Shown: in pieces, positions 11,041 to 22,477 of the stretch
How the letters are laid out: each line of letters begins with the position of its first letter
Position numbering within the stretch: the stretch's first letter is position 1
From: Pseudeuparius sepicola
Taxonomy: Eukaryota > Arthropoda > Insecta > Coleoptera > Anthribidae
Length of the DNA: 64,000 bases
Assembly: GCA_963920635.1 (NCBI GenBank)
Contig: OY987301.1
Coordinates: forward strand, 18,828,501 to 18,892,500
Direction: 5' to 3'
The notes under the pieces: model-generated
The model's input: only the letters and a program-made list of their open reading frames with translations
Databases searched by the model: none
What the model was told of the DNA's origin: nothing
Position numbers and translations under genes: made by a program

Positions 11041-11440
11041 ATGTGTTGTGGGAGGAAAATACCTATAGAGAATATATCACCTAAGCTAAAGGAAGGTGCG
11101 ATGTACCAACAATTTTTGAGAATGTGCCAAAATATTATGAGTGCAGTGCCGTTTAAAGGTGGATTTATAAACTCGACGCTTGCGTTGGCGCTCGAAGTTG
11201 ACGGTGACCTTCGCAGTTTGCGTCCAGAAATGTAAACGACGGAACGTGAAAAAGATGAAATTAGTTTATCTCGGACGGCATCGGACGCAGACGGCAGCAT
11301 TCGACGGCATTTTATAAACGGTTACACGTAAAATATTGGGATTGAATTTTCGACGCAAACGGCAACGGCGAGCGCCAACGCAAACGTCGAGTTTATAAAT
11401 CCACCTTAACTCTCAGCCTAAAACAGCTGAAGCAGGTTGA
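11041..11440 (+). pseudogene. Unidentified frame split by a MITE
   Basis: A frame opens at 11041 and is interrupted at 11154-11409 by the 250 bp TAA-flanked MITE. If the MITE and one TAA are ignored, the frame crosses the site without a shift and ends at TGA 11438-11440. The short product (48 residues) has no domain I recognise. A second coding-like frame follows at 11412-11490 (rich in Lys, Gln and Glu). It probably represents the decayed cargo or transposase of the 1,481 bp element. Confidence 0.3.
11157..11406. mobile_element. 250 bp MITE with TAA duplication
   Basis: The inverted ends begin AGGTGGATTTATAAACTCGA at both sides and stay matched for about 38 nt except for one base. TAA precedes (11154-11156) and follows (11407-11409). 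A 3 bp TAA/TTA target is typical of PIF/Harbinger MITEs. The interior is rich in CGACGG/CCGTCG words and non-coding. It is nested in the 1,481 bp element. Confidence 0.8.
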
Positions 11441-11640
11441 AAATTTTGAAAAAACAATTAGAGAAAGTTTGGATGCACAAAACCAATAATGTAATAGATG
11501 AAAGAAAACTTGCCAAATTGTTACGAAATTAGTTTTTTCTACTTATCTCCAAAAATTCCTTTTATTATATACGACTAAGTTGGTCACGTGACTACGCGAT
11601 TATGCGTTAGCGCCGTGGCCTGTCTTTATCGTTGGCCTCG

Positions 11641-11997
11641 AGGTCAAATATAATGACGTATGGCGCCTACGAACAGAAAAACCAAACTACTGCTTGTTGT
11701 GCAGCCTCCTTAACAAATCTATTAACATTTAAATCTACTAAAATATGTACACTGAAGGATTGCGCTGCTCTAGGTAACAATTTCTCAACGTGTACGAAAA
11801 GTTAAATGAGCCTTTTGTGGCCGGGTTTTGAATATTTGGTCACTTTTGACGGGCGATAGCTCCGCGTCTGACGTTTGATGTTTACATATCGCCAAGGCCT
11901 ACTTATTGAAAAAATCGTACAATAATGGGCTACTTCAGTGCCGATTTCTGAGCTTTTAATGACGATTTTCTGAGCTTTTAATGCCGATTTCAAGAAA
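11641..11997 (-). mobile_element. 5S-like repeat copy U1, second part
   Basis: This is the continuation of copy U1 after the TIR insertion. It holds the family's CTGCACAAC-type block, the GCAATCCTTC block, the TGACCAAATATTCAAAACCC block and the GACGTTTGATGTTTACAT block. It ends in GCCGATTTCAAGAAA and joins the next unit head to tail at 11997/11998. The ATTGTACGATTT hairpin near its end is only half kept. Confidence 0.7.
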
Positions 11998-12586
11998 TAG
12001 TTATTTATGTACCAAGGCACTGAAGTTCAACTTTTTATGACTCATGTGGAGTTTAGTTAAATAAACCACATGAGTCATGAAAAGAACTTCAGTGCCGAGG
12101 TACATATTTTTTTTTTTTGAAATCGGAAGAAAAAATGTTTTATTAGGCAAGAAAATAATACTAAGGGATCACCCGTCCACGAACCGACTACGCGCGGCGT
12201 TGCTTGACTTTACCGATCGCTTTACCTAGGACAAGTATAATGATGTATGGCACCTTCTGACAGAAACACCAAACTGCTGCTTCTTGTGCAGCCTACACAA
12301 CAAATCTATTGATTTTCAAATTTACTAAAATATGTATACTGAAGGATTGCGCTTCTATAGGAAACAATTTCGCAATGTATACGAAAAGTTAAATGAGCTT
12401 TTATCGGTCGGGTTTTGAATATTTGGTCACTTTTGACGGGCGATTTCTCCGCGTCTGACGTTTGATGTTTACATCTCGCCAAGGCCTACTTATTGAAAAA
12501 ATCGTACAATAATGGGTTACATTATTGTACGATTTCTGTGCTTTTAATGACGATTTTGGGACATTTTAATGCCGATTTCAAGAAAA
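11998..12586 (-). mobile_element. 5S-like repeat copy U2, full length
   Basis: A complete unit of about 589 bp in the same orientation as U1. It starts ATAGTTATTTATGTACC, has the long hairpin (ACTGAAGTTCAACTTTTTAT and complement), the 5S-like segment at about 12220-12165 on the minus strand, the ATTGTACGATT hairpin near 12505-12535 and the terminal GCCGATTTCAAGAAA. Confidence 0.75.
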
Positions 12587-13570
12587 GGTATTTTATTAAA
12601 ATTACCACTTACTGGGGTCATATTGAGGTTGAAATTAATATTAACGCGCATGTGCACTACTTTCTTACCGTCATGTTCTCATTTCTATGTCGTATTAAGA
12701 TCTTGCTTAAAACTGTTCTACAACATCTATGACTTCCACTTACTGATGTCTTATAATATATTTAAATCGTCTTTATACGACTATCGCTCCACAAAGTTTT
12801 AATGTGGTCAAATTATTTTCTTTACAACCGTCGTACAACTATATTTCTAAAGTCGTAAAAGTTGTTGTATTCTCAACGACGTAGACCTCTTTACAACCTT
12901 ATAATAACCTTTGAAAGACTATATAATGTTGACGTTAAAGTAACCATGTTTTGCCTGTTAAGACTTTTATACGACAATAATTATTACTTTCACGATTCGA
13001 GTAAATAACATCTTAACAACTACTATAAGACCTATATTTATTTTGTCTACCGTAAACGACAATTCTATAACCCTAATAGAACTATTTGGACATTAAGATA
13101 AATAATTATAACTTAAAATGTCACTTGGGCAGTTTCAGCTCTGAATAAAAAAGTTATTATAGTATGTATTTTTCTTGATCAAACAAATAATGTAGTGTCT
13201 ACCCATGTCTCCGCCACTAGCTAGCTACATTGCGAACTAGGTATTATCACGTTTTGTGACACTTGGGAAATTCAACCATATTTCCCATGAGTTTTGCAGT
13301 AAACTAGTAGGTATCATAATGCGCATGTAAACACAACTATTGCCTATTCGTGCCTGATGGCCGGCACGAGGCTAGCAAAAATTATGAAGGTAGGTAACCA
13401 TCAATTTCCATTGCGTTCGTTGCTTCGCTGTTTTTTTATCCATAAGCAACTCGTTAGCGTTAGCGAAAAATTCGGGATAAAAATTCTTTGCTCCTGTTGA
13501 GATTTTGGCAATTATCTGGGACATCCTGTATATACTTTAATATTAAGAAGGGCTCTTGTGAATACGCATC
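12587..13570. other. Intergenic DNA, possible extension of the repeat
   Basis: The stretch is rich in GTCGTA/TACGAC and TTATAA words. AGACTATATAATGTTGA near 12922 recurs near 37252, in both cases beside a 5S-like repeat, so these flanks may belong to a larger decayed element. No gene was seen. Confidence 0.35.
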
Positions 13571-13574
13571 GTCG

Positions 13575-13655
13575 TGCAAAATAAAAATGAACGAGGTGTT
13601 AAACGACGTGTGATGGGTGGGGTTTTGGGCGCAGATTTGAAATTCATCGTGATTT
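13575..13655 (+). repeat. Dispersed 75 bp sequence, copy 1
   Basis: AAATAAAAATGAACGAGGTG followed by TTAAACGACGTGTGATGGGT matches the reverse complement of about 19570-19645, where the words read AATGAATGTGGTGTTAAACA and ACGTGTGATGGGTG. The rest of 13660-14363 shows no gene. Confidence 0.5.
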
Positions 13656-14371
13656 AACAAATCGGGCGCAGATTGATGTGTTTCCTTGACGTGACGCGAT
13701 AGGCCCTCGACAATTAATAGCACGTATCCGTGGGGCCATCAATAATCACGCGTAATCCGCAAATTTCAAGCATACGGACCCCGCCGTTATAAGCTCCAAC
13801 GAGGGAAGACCATGTCCCAGTGGGGGAATAGTTGATAATGCCAAGAGCAGGTCGATAAATTTGTTATAGTCTAGAGAATAAGTTTTTGTAAGCAAAACAT
13901 TGGGTATCATCAAACAGTTTTTCAGCCCAATAATCATCATTATAAATAATTGTAACTACATTCAGAGGTTTCAATGAAAAAATTTGTCAATATGTTTTCA
14001 AGTTTAGAAGCTTATAAATAGTCTTTATACAGTAAAATCCTATGATTAACATAAACAACTTTTTATCGACGGATACTAATTGCCGCCGGGCCGCTGGTAA
14101 CAGTTGCACTTGCAGGCGCGCATGAAGCAGTGGTACTAAAAAGTATAATAGCAATTATGTCATATAGGTATTCCTTTGTGGTTGAAATCTAGCTTCAGTT
14201 AAAATTTCTGTAACCAAAGAAACAGCCTGTAATTATCCGCAGGTATCCTTTTCTTTAAAATAAACGCTTGTTAGTAAAGTAGCACAAAACGTTAATTAGG
14301 TGGAATATCATTTTCACCATATCTGCATAGAGTCAAAAGCAGTCCCTTTCACGCATGAACATATGCATGCA

Positions 14372-15483
14372 CACGGGCGTAGCCAGGATTTAGTTTTTGG
14401 GGGGGGGTTAGTTTGAGAAGTAAATAAAACAACAAAAATATACTTACATGGAATTTAATATCTATATATTCATCCGAAAAACTACGACATATTTATAAAG
14501 TTCTTAACTTTAAATGAAATGGATAAATTAATTTCGTTCCTCCGCGCTAAATCTAAAACCATTAAAGAAGAAATCTTCGGCTTTTTCTTTTAAATATATC
14601 CACTACTTCATCTGCATGAATTTCTGTTCCATTAACCATTAAGTCTGTTTTCACTTGTAGTGTTTCGTAAATAGTTTTTCAGTCTCCTTAGGCTCCAGAA
14701 AGACCTTTCTGGGGTAGCAGTGGATACAGGAATGGTAGCCAAGATTTGTAGTAATGTGTAAATATTAGGATAAAAGTTTTTATCGCACATATCTAGGCAT
14801 TCCAAACTAGATTTCGGGGTAGGCAGTCTTCTTATCAGCATGCAAGGTAGCTGAAGCTTTGATAGCTAAATCCAAATTTGTTTCTTTATTAGAAACCCCT
14901 TGACCTTGACTACACCACTTTTTCCAGTAGTCCATACCTTTAGGTTTATCACCCTTCCTTTTTTCCCCTCCATTTTTCGACAGTAATAATGATTCACGTA
15001 TCTAAACTTAACAAGGTCATCGAATAACAGTGCACTAAAATTACACACTTACACGGTACACTTAATTCTCTTCACTATTCGTTCACCACTTTTCACTTTT
15101 ATTCGCTTCGAGTTCGCATGGAACAATACTGCCGTAAGCGCGGTCACGCGCCGCGGCGCCGCTTATATAGCAGCCCAGTAGCCGTCCAGAAACTTCCACG
15201 AACTTCCACAAAGTTCCGCTCATTTCGACCTAGGGGCGTGGCGAATAATCGAAAAACAACGCAAAGTGTCCCTACAATACAAAATAGTTCAGCTGCAACT
15301 GCGTCTGCCTCTCGTCAAAAGATGGCGCTAGGCGCTACTATTACTACATAATATATTCAAACGTAATAATAATTTAACTCTTCACTCCTCGTATTTTTTC
15401 GGTATAATATTAGGTAATATTTTGCTTATTTCGGGGGGGGGGGGGGTTGAACCCCCGAAACCCCCCCCTTGGCTACGCCCGTG
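14372..15483. mobile_element. hAT-type transposon, 1,112 bp, internally deleted
   Basis: TIRs begin CACGGGCGTAGCCA at both ends, followed by long G runs inside. The exact 8 bp duplication TGCATGCA flanks it (14364-14371 and 15484-15491). TIR type, 8 bp duplication and the hATC remnant inside agree on the hAT superfamily. At 1.1 kb it is far shorter than a coding hAT element, so it is a non-autonomous deletion derivative. Confidence 0.9.
14565..15045 (-). pseudogene. hAT transposase remnant (hATC dimerisation domain)
   Basis: The C-terminal part (14841-14632) contains TPERSFWSLRRLKNYLRN, the signature of the hAT C-terminal dimerisation domain, as in ZMYM1-like transposases. The frame stops after RLNG and resumes in another frame near 14630-14570 with a segment fitting the domain's end (HADEVVDIFKR). 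Near 14965-14845 a third frame has DYWKKWCSQGQGVSNKE, likely an N-terminal piece. The middle with the catalytic core is missing, so N and C parts were joined by an internal deletion. No active protein is expected. Confidence 0.8.
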
Positions 15484-15795
15484 TGCATGCACACACTTAA
15501 AACTGGCTCTGTGTGGCAGAGCGATGCACGCAGGAATGACGCCCGACTGCAAACATACAATCCGAAATCTGTATTCAATTTACAACTGGCGTGTAGCGAC
15601 ATTTAGTTAATGAAACATTAAACTGTCTGATGGTATTATAATACACATAATCGACAAACTCTAATTATTATTATACTAAATGTTTCATCACTGTTATATC
15701 ATTGATTAATTTGAAAATCATATACATCATCATACACTATAATTACAAAATCTTGGTTGTAACGATATAGGAACAAGAAAGCACACTCACAGAGA

Positions 15796-15830
15796 AATGC
15801 CTGCAACTCCGGAAAGGAGTTGCAGGCATT
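15796..15830. repeat. Short perfect hairpin
   Basis: AATGCCTGCAACTCC and GGAGTTGCAGGCATT are perfect 15 nt arms around GGAAA. Nothing near it explains the stem. Confidence 0.7.
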
Positions 15831-15860
15831 CTTAAATACAGTACTACTTGTTTTTCCCAC

Positions 15861-16403
15861 CTTATAATATAATAATAATGATAATAATAATGTTTATTTG
15901 CCAAAAGGAAAACCATTTACAAATAACAAATAAAGAGCAAAATAAACATACAAAGACCTCAAAAGGCGAAGCCTTGTGCGAGATGCTCTATAACTAAATA
16001 CATCACACTTATTTAAACCTAAAGTTAAATTTAAATACAATCATTAACATAACCAGTTGGATATCGAAGAGTTGGTAAACAACAATCAACAGGTAGGTAA
16101 GTAAATCACGTCCGGTAATTCTATGTCTAATATTGGATACAATAACAATAGAAAATGAAAATGGAAATGGAGAAGAACTTTCATACGTATAGGACGTAGA
16201 CCAATGGACATGGAAGAAAGAAAATCGGACATCATTTCAGAAAAATTAAAAAGGATTTTCTGTCAGCTCCGGGGGTCGAACCCGGGACCTCTCGCTTGCT
16301 AGGCGAACGTTATACCACTACACTACGCTGAACCGTTGACATTAAGTCGGTCTGTTTGTATAGTAGCTGAACGGAGAAGACCGACTTAACATTGGTATAT
16401 GCG
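15861..16403 (-). mobile_element. tRNA-headed SINE-like repeat with ATT tail
   Basis: Read on the minus strand it has a lead-in from about 16403, a tRNA-like head (16332-16261), a body of about 125 bp shared with the tandem array at 27-28.5 kb, then a segment ending GGCAAATAAACATTATTATT, typical of LINE/SINE 3' ends with an ATT-type tail. The tail part could instead be the 3' end of the LINE at 16815, with the SINE inserted in it. Confidence 0.6.
16261..16332 (-). tRNA. tRNA-like sequence, anticodon AGC, probably SINE head
   Basis: This copy matches the four tandem copies at 27-28.4 kb, with GTTCGACCC T-loop and CTAGCAA anticodon loop. It has an extra acceptor mismatch (AGCTGAC in place of CGCTGAC) and GTGGTATAACG in the D arm. 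Likely a pseudo-tRNA serving as a Pol III promoter. Confidence 0.5.
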
Positions 16404-16814
16404 TCGCAACCAGTTAATGACGTCACTCATTGATTTATGATGTGAAAAGTTACCCAAGTGATACGAAGAAAGGGCATAATAAAATAAAAACCCTATTGCA
16501 AACACGTTTATACCGCTACAAATAAAAATAATTATGACTACAACTCATTTTAATAATAATTTCAAACGTCATAAAAACACATTCATTTTTGGTATTTCGG
16601 TATAATCATCTACTTGCGGCTGCGTCTATGGTGCGTACTCAGGCAAATTTTATTTCGGTGTTGTGAAAGTGACAGTGAAGGTTTTCCGGATGGTTCAAAA
16701 AGGTTCAAACTTTCGGCAGTGTACGTTTCGTGAGTTTTACCGTCATCTGTGTTGTTCTTGTTCGTGTTATTAGTAGTTATTCATTGTGAAAATGGGCTGG
16801 TTACTGACCTGGAC

Positions 16815-17430
16815 TTATTTTCTGCATTGATGCCAACTTAGAATGGTGAAATTACCAATTTGCAGTCCCAGTAAGGACTTCTTAAAATAATTTATTTGAC
16901 TATAAGATGGTGAACTTATTACACTGTAGGGTAAACTATTGTATAATTTTTGACCTATAGGTACGTGTGACACCTTTGCCCAATAGTTTTATTTGCTTTT
17001 GGGACTTTCAAAGAGTACCTACTATAATTATGATTTACTTTATCCGTAGATTTAATATTTTTAAATGTTTTTAGCATCAACCTCTGAAAGAATACCTGCC
17101 TGAGATCGTATAATCCAGTCTCTGAGTAAGGCAAGTCATGGGATACATATAACTCTTGTTACACATTACTTTTAAGGGCCATTTCTGTGAAATTTCGAGT
17201 TGACTTAAGAGACATTTTGCCACCCCTCCCCATCCAATTATGCCATACGACAAGAAGTGAGGCTGTACAAGTGCATATTACATTTTTTTAAAGTTGCCAT
17301 GTCTAATATGTGTTTAAAGAATTTAAATATTGGTACCAAGTATCTAATTTTGTTGGAGATAGAAATGACTTGCTTTTCCCATTTCAGAGGTTGATCCAAA
17401 GTTACCCCCAGCATTTGTTGATGTGAGCAT
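16815..17430 (-). pseudogene. LINE ORF2 C-terminal remnant
   Basis: Fragments of the segment after the reverse transcriptase core are readable in shifting frames: LGVTLDQPLKWEKQVISI then NKIRYLVPIFKFFKHILDMA near 17417-17290; SETGLYDLRQVFFQRLM near 17120-17070; NKTIGQRCHTYL near 16990; and KLYNSLPYSV followed by SQINYFKKSLLGL before a stop at 16815-16817. This order matches Jockey/CR1-type LINE proteins. Frameshifts and stops make it non-functional. The YxDD core lies further upstream and was not found. Confidence 0.75.
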
Positions 17431-18469
17431 GGCGGTATCCTATCCGATGCCTATTTTAACATTTTCATATTCAAGACGGGAAATTGCAATATGATGAAAA
17501 TGTGATGTACCTACTTATAGTTTTAGTAACATTGACAGTAAGTAATTTATTAGAGAAGAAGCTTATGACAGACTTCATTCCCTTAGCACCTTTTCCTTAG
17601 CACCTTTCCCTTAGCACCTTTTCCTCTTGATTATTTTTTACTGCTTCATACAACTTATCAAGAATGCAGAAAAATCTGTCTTCATAAAAGTATTCCCGTT
17701 ATTAATTTTGTGCTATAAGGTAAGCCATTATAGATCAATTTGGTTATAATAACAAATTTGAAATTAACGTTCAAAAAATTTCATTAAAGGAAACAATAGA
17801 CATACATAGGATTGAAATCAGATAAATACCTATATAAAATTGTCTGTATACAGAAAAAAAGATTCAAAACAAAAGGCAATACCTAATTAATTTTAGATCA
17901 AAATCTCAATTTAATTTAAAGAGTTTTTTAATTTGAGGATGTCCCGTCATCAAATTCATCTAAAAGAATTATTCAACAACGGAATTTTAGAGTAAACACT
18001 AGGTTTGTTAAAATTGGTGGGCTGAGCATATTGAAATTGCATTTAACGACATTAGGTTTTCTAATGACTCTTATTTGAAATGATGAAAAATGGTCAATTT
18101 TTGCAATATGATTGTATATTTTGTTTAATCCTATTCCTATGCTGATCCCTTAGAGACAAGACTGTAACATAGTCGCCGTATACCTAATATATTCTCCTAT
18201 ATAACCAGCATGTCTTCCGGACCGCTTTCAAGAAAATTGCCATTTGCAAGATGTGTCGCCTTATCTGGCGTTATATCGATAACGACATGAAGTTGTGCCG
18301 CTCCATCATTTATCACCATAAAAATGTTTCGCAAACTACTATCGAATAGACAAAAAGAAGGGGCGCTTATGCGCGATATATAGCAACCCGGGGATCAGGC
18401 TTCGTATAGAAAGACAATCAATTTTGTCGGGAAAATGTGGTGGAACGCGGCGGCGAGCGCTTCCGGCTG
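17431..18469. other. Intergenic DNA
   Basis: A triplicated word, CCTTAGCACCTTT, occurs near 17580-17625. No gene was recognised. Confidence 0.3.
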
Positions 18470-19735
18470 AAAAATAAGATTGCTCGATAAAATTTTAACG
18501 TCGAACAAGATATTACAAGTGCGGAAGCTCTTAAGAAAACTGCTGCGAGCGGGGTGTAAAATAAGATGATCTACAGACTCAATTTCCTACAAATATGATA
18601 TTAAATGGATAGTTTATTCTGTGCATATATAGGGTTGACCAATTTGCTTATTCGCACCCACGGCAAGAAGTGTAGTACGTTAACGGAAAGTAATAATAAT
18701 AATAATTCTTGCCCTCACAATACTCCAAACTAGGAGTAGGTACCCCAGAAGCAACTGAATGCTTGTGGGGGAAGGGCGGCAATTACTATCATTTTGTCTT
18801 CGTTGCCATTTGCGGCTAAAGCCGCACTTTTTCGATAGAACTAGGATAGCATTCGCTCAAGTTCTACGGAAAACTCTAGCAAACCGTAGTATGTACTTAA
18901 TCCCAGCGAATGTAGGACAATTAGTAAATCATAAGTTACCTACTAAAAAGCAATACCATGAATTGGAAGTGTTTTTTTTTTTCGAGAACTGCAGTATTTT
19001 TTCTCTGGTCAGAAAAAATGTGCTTTAGTATTATTAAAATAGAGAGACCACAAAAAGTATCAATAAACAAAATTTAAAAAAGACATAAAAATATCGACTT
19101 GGAACTTCGTATTTATTGAATTGATATCTTGACCCGATTATAAACCATAACTACTTATGGTAATATTTTTCTCTGTTATGAAGAGTATATAACGGCTTTT
19201 TTTGTATTCGAACATTTCAAATGATATATTGGCTGTGTTACGAATATGACAGGTCCAGTATTATCTACTCTTGTTTGCTTATAAATGATATGCAGAGAAT
19301 GAATCCAAAAACGGTTTGTTTAAAAAATAAGTACCTACCTAATAAAAAAGTTATTCGTATGTTATTTTTTAAACGCACACTGTGGGTATTTCCATCGCAA
19401 TTATCACAACATTAAAAATTATTGTTTATACTTATATACTTAACTCGCTTGCCAATAGCATTATGGGAAAATTGATATTACACGCACTTGGTATGTCAGA
19501 CAAGAGGAATTAGGATCTCATCACCACAGGTAGCAAGCACTTATTAATCATGCCGTCGATTTAGGTAATAAATCGCCATGAAATTTCAACTCGCCAACCT
19601 CTCCACACCCATCACACGTTGTTTAACACCACATTCATTTTTATTCGAGTCGGCAACGGTTATTTTTAAAAGCCCTCTCTTATAATATCTTGTTCGACGT
19701 TAAAATTGTATCCGGTAGTATTATTTTTCGTGTGG
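18470..19735. repeat. Widely spaced inverted repeat
   Basis: AATTTTAACGTCGAACAAGA near 18493 is complementary to the segment near 19687-19710. The match extends outward with changes (GAAAAATAA at both outer edges), giving arms of about 47 nt around 1.2 kb. The loop includes copy 2 of the dispersed 75 bp sequence (19570-19645, minus strand). It may be an old TIR element. Confidence 0.45.
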
Positions 19736-20377
19736 AAGATTTCACAATTTTACTGTCGGGTTCCTGCACATTTTCTTTTATATAAAATCTATACTCGTAT
19801 TTCCTTTTCTTATGGAACACTCCTTTCTCCAACTTGACCAGAATTTATTCTATAGGCATTCTTATATAAAATTGTCGCATAGAAATACTACGATATTTTT
19901 TTGTGGTGTTGTTTTCAAATAGACCAGGGTTTTCTAACAGTTTTAAGGTAAAACACACTTGTACATATAGGAAGTTAAAGTTTGCAGAAAATACCCATTT
20001 ACGAGAGTTTACGCCACTACACCAAGCAGAATAAAGCAATGCACACTATATAGCACTATATTTGAAAGATTCCGAAACAGGCTTCACAAGTTCGGCTTTA
20101 AGTATTTTTAGAGGCTTAACATTCAGGTTTCACTGACTATTTACCTTCTACATTAAACACCAATCAATCCATTTACTCTTTTATCGGAAAGTAATAACGT
20201 CTAGTTAATAAGTAATAAAGCAACATGCATTCAAAAGTTGGAAACAAATTGCTAAAATGTATATCACGTGATTAATTTATCCCATTATCCACTTATTTTT
20301 TTTTATTATCGCTGTGCTAAAAGTAGTTAAAAAGTTGATTGTAACTTAACCAAAACATAATGTATACACAAATTATA
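19736..20377. other. Intergenic DNA, nothing seen
   Basis: AT-rich; no gene or clear repeat recognised. Confidence 0.3.
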
Positions 20378-21049
20378 CAGGGTTGCCAAGGCGTTCTGCG
20401 ACCCCCAAAAAATGAGAAAGTTCCCATAAACAGGGCCTCAAAAATGCCCTCTAAGGGGGCTATAAATAAAGATATACCCCATTTTCTGTGTGCGCTTTTT
20501 TTGCCGATTTCTTGCAAAATTATGAAATTTCAGGGTATTTTGAGAAAAGAGGAGCACTTCTTGTTGATAGCATACACCGTTTTCCAGTGAAATCGTTTTA
20601 AACAATTTTTGCAATGTGCCACAAAACAGACAAACAAATAGAGAGTATAGCAAACGGTTTTTATTTATATTTCCGGAAGGAACAAACATGGAAATCTAAA
20701 ATTTGGTATGTGATCTATCTGTGAGAATAAATCGTAAAAAAAAGCATACACAAAAAATTGGGGTAGTTTTAACCGCTTGACCTCCTCCAATATTTGGGAC
20801 GGCTGTGTTGAAGAATGTCGATCTATCTCTACCTCGGTAAATATCAAATCTCACAAGTATATCACGTACCAATTTTCATAATTGTATCTTTGTTCGTTCT
20901 GGAAATATTTAGAAAAAAATCGTTTGCAAAACTGCCATTTCGAGGCTATAGCCTTAGTGTGCATTTATAAGGTAATTTGAATAGGAACTTTTTTTGTTGG
21001 TCGCAGAAGGCCCTGGTAAATTATGGCAGGTTAATTTCAGGACACCCTG
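20378..21049. mobile_element. CAGGGTG-type foldback element
   Basis: The left end TA|CAGGGTTGCC and the right end GACACCCTG|TA bound 672 bp. The inner words TTCTGCGACC (20395) and GGTCGCAGAA (about 20999) pair. It is non-coding. Confidence 0.6.
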
Positions 21050-21156
21050 TATACCTAACTATGTGGAAGAAATATGATCATAATTTATTGTGATAACTTA
21101 GTATAGGCATGGAAATATCTAGATTTTCATTTGTTTTTGAGTTACAATAATGCCAA

Positions 21157-22109
21157 CAGGGGCGGATTAGAGCTATGTTGGGCCCTAGGCTAAATTTATT
21201 TAAGGACCCCTTGACCCGTCGCAGTACAAAAATTAGGTAAAATTTAGGTAAAATTTTAATTTCCGATAGATTGTTATCAACAATTTTATTTATTTTAGAA
21301 AAGGACATATTGAAAAAAGTATTAATTTAACATTGAACTTTATGTAGTAACAGAGTAGATACATAGGTACTTCTTATTAATTAAAACCTTTTTTCCTGGC
21401 TTTGATATTTGCAAAGCTTGCCATAATTTTTTCGTTTCTATATTAGGTATTAAGGATTCAGATTTTTGTTTTCAATAAATACTTCTAAAACAAAGGAAAA
21501 AATAATATCGGGAATTATGTATCTACCTAAAGCGAAACCCAAAGAGCAAAAAAAAACTGAAAAAGCTAAAAAAAAAACAAATAAAATGCCTATATCTAGA
21601 GAACAAAAACCATAAACAGCAGAAAAATTTCAGCAGAAAAAGATCAACCTATCAACTTAATATATAATTAAATTATAATTCACACGCATTTTGACATTCA
21701 GAATCAATGTCAGTGGTAGGTACTAGTATTAGTTGCTTTTTTGAAAAAAAAAACATTTATTTTTGGAACATTTTGCAAAACTTCGGCTTGCCTTGAAGCC
21801 TTTAATTTTGCAATTTTTATTTTTTTTTTGCTCCACTTGGAACCGAGCTCGTCTGAGGAACACCACTCATCGTTTTATTATTTTTAATTGCTTTGTTACT
21901 GATGTGAGTGGACTAAATAGAGTACCCAACAGCCTAGACGAAAAAATAAGGAGTGATGTTTTCTTTGTCTGAAATTTGCAATTGCAAAATGCAAAATGCA
22001 AAACCTCCAATTCCGAATTCCGATCAAAACATCGAAATAAGAATGGGCCCCCGAAAGCCTTGGGCCCCTAGGCTATAGCCTACTCTGCCTATAGGGTAAT
22101 CCGCCACTG
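21157..22109. mobile_element. Second hAT-type element, 953 bp
   Basis: The TIRs are CAGGGGCGGATTAG and, from the other end, CAGTGGCGGATTAC. The exact 8 bp duplication AATGCCAA lies at 21149-21156 and 22110-22117. TTGGGCCCTAGGCT near the left end is matched by AGCCTAGGGGCCCAAGG in the right half when inverted. No transposase domain is readable, so it is a non-autonomous copy. Confidence 0.85.
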
Positions 22110-22477
22110 AATGCCAACCGAGTTGTAATGAAGAAATGGGCATAAAACTATTAACTTGAGCCAAATCTCAATTTGATATCTTTAAAATCTAAAAATAAAA
22201 AATTGTAAGGGCCTTATTTACTTAAAGGAGACATTTTTGTATACAGGCTATACCAAGAATGTCTTATTCTTCTTTAAAAGTTTTATTAGTTATTTTTATT
22301 TCATTCTTTATTTTTTTACAAGCTCTTATTTAACTTGCAATGTATGGTGAACTATGTATGTTTAGGTGAAATCTTGCAAGCTGAATTAGAACCACTTCCT
22401 GGCATCCGATTGAACTGAAATTTTGCAAAACCTTTAGTTCCGGTGACAATACAATATACAATACTCAATATTGTAAT

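Larger units (their letters stand above)
10160..11640. mobile_element. 1,481 bp TIR element with 9 bp target duplication
   Basis: The left TIR (10160-10190) starts CAAGGCCTACTATAAAGACA; the right TIR read inward (11640-11610) starts CGAGGCCAACGATAAAGACA; about 26 of 31 positions agree. The flanks are AGGTCAAGT (10151-10159) and AGGTCAAAT (11641-11649), and an uninterrupted relative (copy U2) reads AGGACAAGTATAATGATG at the same place, so the insertion point is confirmed. A 9 bp duplication fits Mutator-like elements, but no MULE transposase was seen. The interior holds a GC-rich stretch (10320-10760) and a nested MITE at 11157-11406. Confidence 0.8.
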
